Source: Comamonadaceae bacterium (GTDB lineage Bacteria; Pseudomonadota; Gammaproteobacteria; Burkholderiales; Burkholderiaceae). From it: a DNA stretch of 64,000 bases. The position numbers and the translations under genes were made by a program. Within the stretch, counting starts at the first letter, position 1. Each line of letters opens with the position of its first letter. Below, one piece after another: positions 27,033-35,690 of this stretch. The stretch covers positions 1 through 64,000 of the forward strand of contig CANCCJ010000006.1 in assembly GCA_947374535.1 (NCBI GenBank), written 5' to 3'. A model generated the notes under the pieces. That model did not search any database and was not told the origin of the DNA. It was given only the letters and a program-made list of their open reading frames with translations.

Positions 27033-30000
27033 ATGAAACATTTGTCTGACTCTGTAAATCCCACCCTTGACCGCACCCCGTCTGATTTGAAAACCAAGTC
27101 GGGCTGGCGACGTGCGCTCAATTGGGCTTTGGGCGTCGTGCTGTTTGTCTGGGTGGCCATGCTGCTGGCGTGGAGCGCCTTGCACATTTTCATTGTGCCG
27201 CGAATTGGCGATTACCGTGAGGTGCTGCAGCAACAAGCCTCACGCGCGACAGGTATGCGTGTGGCGATCGGCAGCATTCACGCACAAGGCGGATGGTGGG
27301 TGCCAAGGTTTGAAGTCAGCGACATTCAGTTGTTAGATCACGAAGGGCGCGAGGCGTTGCGACTGCCGCGCGTGCGGGTTGCCATCTCGCCGCGCTCGGT
27401 TCTCTTTGGTCAGTTCGAACGGCTCGACATCGAACAACCCGAATTAGAAATTCGCCGCGATGCCAACGGCCATGTGTGGGTGGCAGGACTAGACACCCGC
27501 GTGGGGGGGGACGGTAGCGGGGCAGATTGGTTTTTCTCACAATCGGAATTTACGGTGCGCCAAGGCGTGGTGCATTGGCGCGATGAAAGTCGCCCCAACG
27601 CCAGCCAAACCACTGCGCCAGTGTTGACGCTCCAAGGCGTGGACGTGTCGATGCGCAACCTGTGGTTCCGTCATGAACTGCGGGTCGATGCCACGCCACC
27701 CGAAGCGGTGGGTCAGCGCGTGTCGGTGCATGGCAAGTTTTACCAGTTGCCAGGCCAGCGGCCGGGCGATGTGACGCAATGGTCTGGCGAAGCGTTTGCC
27801 GACCTGCCCTATGTCAACTTGGCCACCTTGCGACTGTGGGTGCTAATGGATAAAGGCCTGTCACTGCAAGAAGGACGCGGTGCGATGCGTTTGTGGGCCG
27901 ATGTGCAAAAAGGCCAGCCCGTGGGTGTGACGGCCGATGTGGCGTTGGATGCGGTGGACGTGCGTTTAGGCGCTGATTTATTGCCGCTGAGTTTGCGCCA
28001 TGTCAGTGGTCGCATTGGTGCGCAGTGGCCCGATGATCAAGTGGAAATCAGCAGCCAAGATTTGGTGTTCGACACCCGCGAGGGCGAGCACTGGCCGGGT
28101 GGTGAGTTGCGTGTGAGTTGGCGTGGCGAAGCCTTCGAGACGGGTACCTTGAACGCTGACCGTTTGGACTTGGATGCGCTGACACAAATCAGCCAGCGCT
28201 TACCCCTGTCGGCGCAGTTGCGCGAAACCTTGGCACACGTGCAGCCCCAAGGCCAGGTGAATCAGCTCAAAGCCACTTGGCAAAAGAACGACGATGCGAC
28301 GTTGAGCTACACCGCGCGTGGTCAAGTGCGTCAGCTTTCGCTGCGTCGTGATGCGCGGCCAGACAGCCCATTGGCCAACATGCCCGGTATGAGCGCGGCA
28401 CAGTTGGAATTCGATCTGACTCAAAAAGGCGGCAAAGCGCGTGTGAGCGTCAGCAAAGGCAGCCTCACTTTGCCACTTGGCTTGGACGAGCCCTACATCG
28501 TGCTGGAAGACGCCTCTGTCCAAATCGCTTGGCAGAGCAAGGGTGATGAGGTGGCTGTGCAATTCACACAAGGCCGTGTCGTGAATGACGATGTGGCCGG
28601 TGAATTCAACGGCAACTGGAAAACCGGCGAAGGCGATGCACGCTTGCCGGGTGTGTTGGATTTGACCGCCTCCATCAGCCGCGCCAAAGCATCGCAAGTG
28701 CATCGGTATTTACCCAACACCTTGCCTCTCGCTGCGCGCACGTATGTGCGTGACGCCGTGCAAGCCGGTGAAGCCAGCCATGTGACGATGCGCCTGCGTG
28801 GCAACTTGCGCGACATGCCGTTTGAGAACCCCAAACTGGGTGAGTTCCACATTGCTGCACAAGTGGCGCAAGGTAAATACGCCTATGTGCCGCCCATCTC
28901 GTCGGTGCCCAGCAAACCTAAGGGCCCTGCTGTGCCTGAATGGCCCGCGCTGACCGAAGTGAAGGGTGAGCTGGTGTTTGACCGCACGGCTTTTCATTTC
29001 ACAGGGCAAACTCAAATGGCTGGGGCACCCGGTGTGACATGGCAAAAGGTGGAAGCGAACATTCCAAATTTGGCCGACAGCGTGGTTAACGTGACCGGCG
29101 AAGCGCACGGCCCGATGGCGCAAGTGCTGGACATGATTGCGAAGTCCGCGCTCAATGACTTGACCGGCACGGTGCTGAGCAAAAGCCAAGCGACAGGCGA
29201 CGCAAATTACAAACTGGCCTTGACGTTGCCGATTGACAAACTGTCAACGTCTAAAGTTCAGGGCACGGTCACGTTTGCAGACAATGCATTGCAAATCATC
29301 CCGGGAACGCCCGTGTTGAACCGCACACGTGGCACGCTGCAATTCAGTGAAACAGGCTTCAAACTTAAAGGCGTGCAAGCGCAATTGCTGGGAGGCAATG
29401 CCACGCTGGACGGCGGCTTGTCCTTTGTCGCGCACGATGACCAATCGCCACTGCAACTCAAGATCAATGGCGAGCTCACTGCGGACGGTTTGCGTCAAGC
29501 CCAAGAACTGGGCTTTGTGTCGCGCCTTGCGCAACGCGCCACCGGCAAGTCGACCTACAGCGCGACGTTGGGCCTGCGACGTGGCCAACCAGAGTTGCTG
29601 GTCAGCAGTGACCTCAAAGGCATGGCTTTGGCTTTGCCTGCGCCGTTGAACAAACCTGCGACAGCGTTGATGCCGCTGCGCATTGAGTCGCAACTCACCC
29701 GCGAATCGCTGCAACCCAAATCGCGCGTGCTGCAAGACCAAATCAGCGTGACCTTGGACCGTGTGGTGGCCGTCACCTATGTGCGCGACCTCAGTGGTCC
29801 GCGTACCCGCGTGGTACGTGGTGGCATTGCGGTGGGGCAGGCGGTGATCGATACCGTTCCCATGCGTGATAACGCTGTGAGCTTGCATTTGCAAATGCCC
29901 ATGGTGGATTTAGACGCATGGAACACCGCACTCACGCAGTTCATGGGCACGTCACCACTCAAGCGCAAGACGGCTTCAAAAACCGTCATTGGCAACGAGG

Positions 30001-31100
30001 CCGGCGGCGATGGCGCGCAAGACTACATGCCGACCTTCGCAGCGTTGCAAGCGGGCCAAATCAAAGTGGCTGACCGCGTGATTCACCAAGTGGTGGTGGG
30101 CGGCACGCGTCAGGGCGATGTGTGGCGCTTGAACATTGGCGCAGAAGAGCTCAATGGATCAGCTGAAGTTCGTCCCTCAAATGGCAATGTGCCTGCGCAG
30201 TTATTTGTGCGATTGGCCTACCTGAACATTCCACCCAGCTCAGTGCCCGATGTCGAGCGCCTCTTGAGCGAGCAGCCCAGCAGCATTCCCACGCTGGACA
30301 TCGTGGTGGCCGACCTGACTTTGCGGGGAAAAAAATTAGGACGCCTAGAGATCGATGCCGTCAATCGCGTCGGCGTCAATGCGGCTCGCGAATGGCGCTT
30401 GAACAAACTCAACGTCACTTTGCCCGAAGCCACATTGACAGCCAATGGCAGTTGGATGGCGGATGGGCCACGACTGCGTCGTACCCAACTCAGCTTCAAT
30501 TTGGCGATTCGTGACAGTGGCGAGTTGCTAGAGCGCTTGGGCACGCCGGGCGCCATTCGCCACGGCGAAGGGCGCTTAGAAGGCCAAGTCAGCTGGCAGG
30601 GCTCGCCCATCACCCTCGACTACGCCAGCATGTCCGGCAAGATGAATTTGGATATTGAAAAAGGCCAATTCTTGAAGACCGAACCCGGTGCTGCGCGTTT
30701 GCTGGGCGTGCTTAACTTACAAGCCCTGCCTCGTCGCTTGACCTTGGACTTCAGCGATCTTTTCAGCGATGGTTTTGCGTTTGATTTTGTGCGTGGCGAT
30801 GTGCGCATCGAACAAGGCGTGGCCTCGACCAACAACTTGCAAATGAAAGGCGTCGTGGCTGGCGCTCTCATTGAAGGTAACGCAGACTTGGTTCGTGAAA
30901 CTCAAAACCTCAAAGTGGTGGTGGTGCCTGAAATCAATGCAGGCACAGCCTCGCTTTACATGGCCACCATCAACCCTTTGATTGGCTTGACCAGTTACCT
31001 CGCGCAAATGGTGCTCAGCAAACCATTGGTCAGTGCAGGCACCACCGAGTTCCATGTGGACGGCACCTGGGCTGACCCACGCGTGACCAAGGTCGACTGA
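27033..31100 (+). CDS. yhdP: YhdP-family AsmA-like envelope protein
   Basis: Very large (1355 aa) single-pass inner-membrane protein of the TIGR02099/DUF3971 family. YhdP, TamB and YdbH form periplasm-spanning bridges that move phospholipids to the outer membrane. One N-terminal membrane segment (about 28-52, WALGVVLFVWVAMLLAWSAL) is followed by a long beta-rich periplasmic region. The C-terminal AsmA-like part contains GEGRLEGQVSWQGSP and LLGVLNLQALPRRL (about 1195-1235). It diverges from glnE with a 36-bp gap. Its TGA stop overlaps by one base the ATG of the sensor kinase. Confidence 0.94.
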   Translation: MKHLSDSVNPTLDRTPSDLKTKSGWRRALNWALGVVLFVWVAMLLAWSALHIFIVPRIGDYREVLQQQASRATGMRVAIGSIHAQGGWWVPRFEVSDIQLLDHEGREALRLPRVRVAISPRSVLFGQFERLDIEQPELEIRRDANGHVWVAGLDTRVGGDGSGADWFFSQSEFTVRQGVVHWRDESRPNASQTTAPVLTLQGVDVSMRNLWFRHELRVDATPPEAVGQRVSVHGKFYQLPGQRPGDVTQWSGEAFADLPYVNLATLRLWVLMDKGLSLQEGRGAMRLWADVQKGQPVGVTADVALDAVDVRLGADLLPLSLRHVSGRIGAQWPDDQVEISSQDLVFDTREGEHWPGGELRVSWRGEAFETGTLNADRLDLDALTQISQRLPLSAQLRETLAHVQPQGQVNQLKATWQKNDDATLSYTARGQVRQLSLRRDARPDSPLANMPGMSAAQLEFDLTQKGGKARVSVSKGSLTLPLGLDEPYIVLEDASVQIAWQSKGDEVAVQFTQGRVVNDDVAGEFNGNWKTGEGDARLPGVLDLTASISRAKASQVHRYLPNTLPLAARTYVRDAVQAGEASHVTMRLRGNLRDMPFENPKLGEFHIAAQVAQGKYAYVPPISSVPSKPKGPAVPEWPALTEVKGELVFDRTAFHFTGQTQMAGAPGVTWQKVEANIPNLADSVVNVTGEAHGPMAQVLDMIAKSALNDLTGTVLSKSQATGDANYKLALTLPIDKLSTSKVQGTVTFADNALQIIPGTPVLNRTRGTLQFSETGFKLKGVQAQLLGGNATLDGGLSFVAHDDQSPLQLKINGELTADGLRQAQELGFVSRLAQRATGKSTYSATLGLRRGQPELLVSSDLKGMALALPAPLNKPATALMPLRIESQLTRESLQPKSRVLQDQISVTLDRVVAVTYVRDLSGPRTRVVRGGIAVGQAVIDTVPMRDNAVSLHLQMPMVDLDAWNTALTQFMGTSPLKRKTASKTVIGNEAGGDGAQDYMPTFAALQAGQIKVADRVIHQVVVGGTRQGDVWRLNIGAEELNGSAEVRPSNGNVPAQLFVRLAYLNIPPSSVPDVERLLSEQPSSIPTLDIVVADLTLRGKKLGRLEIDAVNRVGVNAAREWRLNKLNVTLPEATLTANGSWMADGPRLRRTQLSFNLAIRDSGELLERLGTPGAIRHGEGRLEGQVSWQGSPITLDYASMSGKMNLDIEKGQFLKTEPGAARLLGVLNLQALPRRLTLDFSDLFSDGFAFDFVRGDVRIEQGVASTNNLQMKGVVAGALIEGNADLVRETQNLKVVVVPEINAGTASLYMATINPLIGLTSYLAQMVLSKPLVSAGTTEFHVDGTWADPRVTKVD

Positions 31101-33091
31101 TGGTTTTTCCCGCGGGTCCTCAACTCCGTCGCTGGGTGCTATGGGTGCTCTTGGTGGTGTTGGTGCTGTCCATGCTCAGCACCTTGGTTTGGTTGGCAGG
31201 CCGATACGAGGTGAGCCAAGTGCAAAGCCGCATTGAGCGTGATGCCTCCGATGCGGTGAGCGACATTCGCACCGCCCTCACCCGCAATGTGCAGAGTTTG
31301 CAAGCCTTGCAATATGCCGACCGCAGCATCACACCTTGGGAAAAGGACGCCCACGTTTTGTTACGTGAGCACCGTGAGTGGCTGCGCTTGGAGCTGCGCG
31401 ATCCCGATCTGCGCGTGCTCAAAAGTGTCGATACCTCGTTTCGCGCGCCTGTGTTCAGCCGCTTTGGTCGTGCCACCAATCAGCCCGAGGTGGTGCAGGC
31501 GTGCGGGATGGCGCGTCGCCAAAGTGGGCCTGGGTATGGCGCGAGCACCTATGTGCCACAAGCCGATGGCTTGGGTTTAGAAATCATGGATCTGTGTTTG
31601 CCCGTCATCGCCGACGGGCAGATCACGGGTTACACGGTGGCCACGTATTCTTTGAATGAAATATTGGTCAACATGGTGGGACAACAACTCACACGTAGCC
31701 AAGAGGTGTCATTCACGGAGGCTGATGGCACACGTCTGGCCATGCATGGCACCGCGCGGCGCGGATCGCGGGTGTTCATAGCCAAGCAGTTGCTTGACTT
31801 GCCTGGTCAAACCATGGTGTTGCGCATGGACAGTTGGCGCGGCGCGCCTGACCTGTTTCCCAATGTGTTGACCGCGCTGGTTACCGCGATGGCGATTGCC
31901 CTGGTGACTGTGCTCGTCATGTTGGCGCGCGACATGCGACGCCGACAGCGGGTGGAGCTGGATTTGGCCGACGCTTTGGCGTTTCGCAAAGCGATGGAAG
32001 ACTCGCTCGTCACGGGTTTGCGTGCGCGTGACAACGAAGGCCGCATCACCTATGTGAACCCCGCATTTTGCGAGATGGTGGGGTTTGAGACCAAAGAGTT
32101 GATTGGCAAAGGTATTCCCGCGCCCTACTGGCCGCCCGAAATGGTGGACGAATACGGTCAGCGCCAAGCCCTGCGTTTGGCGGGCAATGCGCCGCCACGC
32201 GAAGGGGTGGAATCGGTCTTCATGCGCAAGAACGGCGAGCGTTTTGCGGTGATGATTTTTGAGGCGCCGCTGATCAACGCCTTGGGCGAGCAAACCGGTT
32301 GGATGGGCGCGGTGCTCGACATCAGCGAACAGCGTCGCGTGGAAGAGGTGTCGCGTGCCAGTCAAGAGCGTTTGCAAGCCACTGCGCGTTTGGCCACCGT
32401 GGGCGAGATGGCGTCGTTGTTGAGCCACGAACTCAACCAACCCTTGGCCGCTATTTCGAGCTACGCCACCGGCAGCATGAACTTGTTGCAAGACGCGGGA
32501 CTCAAAGACCCGCAATTGGCCGAGACCTTGAGCAGCGCGATTCAACGCATCGGCCAACAAGCCGAGCGCGCAGGCAAAGTGATCAAGAGCGTGCACGATT
32601 TTGTGCGCCGCCGCGACCAAGCCCGTGAGGCCGTCACGCCACGCGCCCTGTTGGATGACGTGATGCCTTTGATCATCTTGCAAGCCCGCAAACTCGGCGT
32701 GCGTGTGGTGGTGCAGTGCCCGCCCGATTTGCCCGCTGTGTTGTGCGACCGCACCATGGTCGAGCAAGTGCTGCTCAACCTTTCACGCAATGCGATGCAA
32801 GCCATGGCGGATGACAGCCCCAACAACAAAGTGCTGACTTTGGCCGTGCGTCCTGCGGCATCGAACGCCACCAGCCGTTGGTTGGAGTTCACTGTGGCCG
32901 ATCTGGGCCAAGGCATTCCTGAGGGCGTGTCCGAAAAACTCTTTACACCTTTTTTCACCACCAAGGCAGAGGGCATGGGCTTGGGCCTGAGTTTGTGCCG
33001 TACGGTGGTGGAGCAGCATGGCGGCTTTTTGGGCCATAGCGCCAACACCCCGCGCGGCACGGTGTTTAGCTTCACCCTGCCACAATCCTGA
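31100..33091 (+). CDS. Membrane PAS sensor histidine kinase, DctS-like
   Basis: Sensor of 663 aa with membrane segments about 12-34 and 256-277 enclosing a roughly 220-residue periplasmic domain. A PAS domain (about 297-412) and a kinase core follow: phosphoacceptor His443 in SHELNQPL, an N box near NLSRNAMQAM, a G1 box DLGQGIP and a G2 box GMGLGLSLC. The layout equals DctS of C4-dicarboxylate systems. No dicarboxylate transporter lies in the window, so the ligand is unknown. Its ATG overlaps the yhdP stop by one base, and the response regulator follows by 15 bp. Confidence 0.92.
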   Translation: MVFPAGPQLRRWVLWVLLVVLVLSMLSTLVWLAGRYEVSQVQSRIERDASDAVSDIRTALTRNVQSLQALQYADRSITPWEKDAHVLLREHREWLRLELRDPDLRVLKSVDTSFRAPVFSRFGRATNQPEVVQACGMARRQSGPGYGASTYVPQADGLGLEIMDLCLPVIADGQITGYTVATYSLNEILVNMVGQQLTRSQEVSFTEADGTRLAMHGTARRGSRVFIAKQLLDLPGQTMVLRMDSWRGAPDLFPNVLTALVTAMAIALVTVLVMLARDMRRRQRVELDLADALAFRKAMEDSLVTGLRARDNEGRITYVNPAFCEMVGFETKELIGKGIPAPYWPPEMVDEYGQRQALRLAGNAPPREGVESVFMRKNGERFAVMIFEAPLINALGEQTGWMGAVLDISEQRRVEEVSRASQERLQATARLATVGEMASLLSHELNQPLAAISSYATGSMNLLQDAGLKDPQLAETLSSAIQRIGQQAERAGKVIKSVHDFVRRRDQAREAVTPRALLDDVMPLIILQARKLGVRVVVQCPPDLPAVLCDRTMVEQVLLNLSRNAMQAMADDSPNNKVLTLAVRPAASNATSRWLEFTVADLGQGIPEGVSEKLFTPFFTTKAEGMGLGLSLCRTVVEQHGGFLGHSANTPRGTVFSFTLPQS

Positions 33092-33106
33092 CCAAAGGCC
33101 TGACAC

Positions 33107-33745
33107 ATGCAACCCACAGAAGACGCTTTGGTTTATATCGTTGATGACGACGCAGGCGTGCGCGAAGCACTGGCTTGGCTGCTGCGTTCGCGTCGTTTGC
33201 CCAGTCAATCGTTTGACAGCGCAGATGCGTTTGCTGACTTGATCAACACCCCTCACAGCAGCCCTTGGCGGCCCACTCAGCCGGGTTGTTTGTTGCTGGA
33301 TGTGCGCATGCCCGGCATGAGTGGCTTGGCTTTGTTTGAGCTACTCATTGAGCGTCAATTGCTTGATGTGTTGCCTGTGATTTTTTTGACCGGTCACGCG
33401 GATGTGCCGACGGCCGTGGATTCGGTCAAGCGCGGCGCATTTGATTTTTGCGAAAAACCGTTTTCAGACAACGCCCTGGTTGATCGCATTGAGCAAGCCC
33501 TGGCGCGTTCTGCGCAGACCTTGCAAACCTTGCGCTCCAAACAAAGCCTGCAACACAACTTGGCCGACTTGACTGAACGTGAACGCGATGTGATGCATTT
33601 GGTGGTCGAAGGCTTGCCCAACAAACTGATTGCCGATCAGCTCGACATCAGCGTGCGCACGGTGGAAGTGCATCGCGCGCGGGTGTTTGACAAAATGAAC
33701 GTGAAGTCGGCCGTGGAGCTGGCCAACTTGCTGCGCGGCGAGTGA
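33107..33745 (+). CDS. Response regulator, FixJ/DctR type
   Basis: Response regulator of 212 aa. The receiver domain (about 8-122) has the acidic pair DDD (13-15), phosphoacceptor Asp65 in LLLDVRMPG, Thr and Lys in FLTGHAD and EKPF. The output is a LuxR-type helix-turn-helix (about 145-208; LTERERDVMHLVVEGLPNKLIADQL). It is cotranscribed with the kinase and is its cognate partner. Target genes cannot be named from this window. Confidence 0.93.
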   Translation: MQPTEDALVYIVDDDAGVREALAWLLRSRRLPSQSFDSADAFADLINTPHSSPWRPTQPGCLLLDVRMPGMSGLALFELLIERQLLDVLPVIFLTGHADVPTAVDSVKRGAFDFCEKPFSDNALVDRIEQALARSAQTLQTLRSKQSLQHNLADLTERERDVMHLVVEGLPNKLIADQLDISVRTVEVHRARVFDKMNVKSAVELANLLRGE

Positions 33746-33746
33746 G

Positions 33747-33887
33747 TCACTTGGCGTTTTTGGCTGCTTCTTGTTGCGCGGCCTCGTGCTCGGCTTCGGC
33801 GTCTGCGCGGCCTGAAAACATGGTCCACCACACGATCACCACCAAGATGCAACCTGCGCCCAGCGCTTCTAGCAAAATTAACAGCAT
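33747..33887 (-). CDS. Small single-pass membrane protein, unknown
   Basis: Predicted 46-aa protein with a hydrophobic segment (about 1-25, ending VWWTMFSGR) and a charged, Ala/Glu-rich tail. Its ATG (33887-33885) overlaps the mltA ATG head-to-head within a CATG. AGGA lies 9-12 bp upstream on its own strand, and it stops two bases after the response regulator stop. Start signal, compact fit between genes and membrane-plus-tail pattern favour a real gene, but no homology could be tested. Confidence 0.45.
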   Translation of the reverse strand: MLLILLEALGAGCILVVIVWWTMFSGRADAEAEHEAAQQEAAKNAK

Positions 33888-35079
33888 GAGACAAATCCTG
33901 TGGCGTTTGACGTGGGCCTTGATTGTAGGAAGCCTGGTTGCCTGCAGCACGCCACGTCGTGCGCCCGTGAGCGACTACGCCCGCACCTACCCCGCTGCGC
34001 GTGTGCCTGCGGATGCCCCACGTGCAAGTGGCACTTTGGCGGGAATGCCTGGCACGCCGAGTCCGCAGCAAAGTTTTCGCAGCCGTTGGGTGGCGGCTTC
34101 GTGGCGAGATGTGCCGGGTTGGCAAAGCGACGAGTTGCAAGACGCGTGGAATGCTTGGCTACAAAATTGTGAACGTCCCGGCCCTTTGTTTGCACCGCTG
34201 TGCAAAGACGTGCGCCAACTCATGTTGGCTAGCGACGATGACCGCCGCATGTGGATGATGAGCAACTTACAGCCCTACCGTGTCGAGTCGCTTGACGGTG
34301 CCGCCGATGGTTTGCTCACCGGTTATTACGAGCCCTTGTTTGATGCGTCTGCGCAAATGCGCCCCGGCTTTGAAGTGCCCTTGTACGCTCCGCCCGATGG
34401 TTTGGCCGAGGTGCGTCGAACGGGCCGTGCGTGGTTCAGCCGCCAAGAGATTGACACCAATGGCCAAGCCCGCGATGCCTTGCGTGGCCGCGAAGTGACG
34501 TGGCTGGCCGACCCGATTGATGCGCTGGTACTGCACATCCAAGGCTCAGGCCGTGTGCGCATCGCCAACCCCGATGGCAGTATGCGCATCGTGCGCTTGG
34601 CGTTCGCGGGCTCCAACGAACAGCCTTATCAAAGCGTGGGCCGATGGTTGCTAGACCGTGGCTTGATTCGCGATGCGTCATGGCCCGGCATCAAAGCGTG
34701 GATCGTCAGCACACAGCAAACCAACCCGCGTTTGGTGCAAGAGATGCTTTGGAGCAACCCTCGCTATGTGTTCTTCCGCGAAGAGGCGCGCACCACAACA
34801 GATGCCGACCTCGGGCCACGCGGTGCGCAAGGCGTCCCCCTCACGGCGGGTCGCTCGATTGCGGTGGACAAAGACGCCATACCCTATGGCACGCCGGTGT
34901 GGTTAGCCAGTGCTGGCCCGAACGCCAATTTGCAACGCCTGGTGTTTGCGCAAGACACAGGCAGCGCCATCGTGGGCGCGGTGCGTGCGGATTACTTTGC
35001 AGGCACGGGGCCAGAGGCGGGTGACTTTGCGGGCCGCATGAAGCAAGGCTTGCGCTTGTGGGTCTTGTGGCCGAAGTGA
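33886..35079 (+). CDS. mltA: Membrane-bound lytic murein transglycosylase A
   Basis: Outer-membrane lipoprotein that cleaves peptidoglycan with formation of 1,6-anhydromuramic ends. The 397-aa protein begins with a lipoprotein signal and lipobox LVAC (Cys20). The MltA barrel shows LLTGYYEP (about 142-149), GSGRVRI (about 220-226) and the 3D domain at the C-terminus, where VFAQDTGSAIVG contains the catalytic Asp. ATG 33886 is chosen because it gives a perfect lipoprotein signal, though no strong ribosome binding site precedes it. Confidence 0.93.
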   Translation: MRQILWRLTWALIVGSLVACSTPRRAPVSDYARTYPAARVPADAPRASGTLAGMPGTPSPQQSFRSRWVAASWRDVPGWQSDELQDAWNAWLQNCERPGPLFAPLCKDVRQLMLASDDDRRMWMMSNLQPYRVESLDGAADGLLTGYYEPLFDASAQMRPGFEVPLYAPPDGLAEVRRTGRAWFSRQEIDTNGQARDALRGREVTWLADPIDALVLHIQGSGRVRIANPDGSMRIVRLAFAGSNEQPYQSVGRWLLDRGLIRDASWPGIKAWIVSTQQTNPRLVQEMLWSNPRYVFFREEARTTTDADLGPRGAQGVPLTAGRSIAVDKDAIPYGTPVWLASAGPNANLQRLVFAQDTGSAIVGAVRADYFAGTGPEAGDFAGRMKQGLRLWVLWPK

Positions 35080-35083
35080 CGCG

Positions 35084-35599
35084 ATGAGCATCAAGCAATT
35101 CAATGGCGAATGGGTGTGCCAACAAGACCGTGTCTTGTTTCGTTTCAACACCAGTGAGGACCAAGAGTTCAGCTTTTGGCTCACGCGGTTTGTGCTCAAA
35201 GGTTTGATTCAAGGCGCGCAGCAGGTGACGGTGAAGGCCCTAGAGCAAGCGCACACGCCGCAAGTGGCGCAGGTCTTGCAATCGTTCCAACAAGAATCTG
35301 TGATGCAGCAGCTCAACTTTGAAGAGACCTTTCAAGAAGCCAAAGAAAAGCCCATGGGCGATGCACCCTTGTTGGTCACCGGCTTGTCCTTGAACCAAGA
35401 AGGTGAGGTGGTGACGATCAAGTTTGATTTAGAGGCGGATCGCGCTGTGCAGGTGCAGATGAGCCCTGCGGTCTTGCAGGTCATGCTGGCGCTGTTGGAC
35501 AAACTTCAAGCCGTTGCGCAGTGGGGTGTTGGTTTGGGTTCGGTTGATTCCCACGATGTCAACATTTCAACGCCAAGCGTGTCGACTTTGATGCACTGA
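35084..35599 (+). CDS. Hypothetical protein of 171 aa
   Basis: No family recognised. The protein is soluble, acidic and has neither signal nor membrane segment. The N-terminus resembles a beta sheet followed by a helical part (LKGLIQGAQQVTVKALEQ), and a second beta-helix unit follows (LLVTGLSLNQEGEVVTIKFDLEA). It lies 4 bp behind mltA, so it is probably cotranscribed. The gap of 91 bp after it includes CATGAC (35613-35618) and GTCATG (35627-35632), a short inverted repeat of unknown use. Confidence 0.7.
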   Translation: MSIKQFNGEWVCQQDRVLFRFNTSEDQEFSFWLTRFVLKGLIQGAQQVTVKALEQAHTPQVAQVLQSFQQESVMQQLNFEETFQEAKEKPMGDAPLLVTGLSLNQEGEVVTIKFDLEADRAVQVQMSPAVLQVMLALLDKLQAVAQWGVGLGSVDSHDVNISTPSVSTLMH

Positions 35600-35690
35600 A
35601 CTGCGGGAAGACCATGACCCGTAGGTGTCATGTGTTGGATGCCAACTAGGCCTAAACTTTGACAACGCCAGTCATTGAACGGAGCCAACC

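Noticed and set aside
26997..27236. N-terminal extension of GlnE
   Set aside because: It would overlap the yhdP coding start, and the extra residues do not resemble GlnE.
33742..33885. N-terminal extension of MltA to 33742
   Set aside because: It would bury the lipoprotein signal, which begins exactly at 33886.
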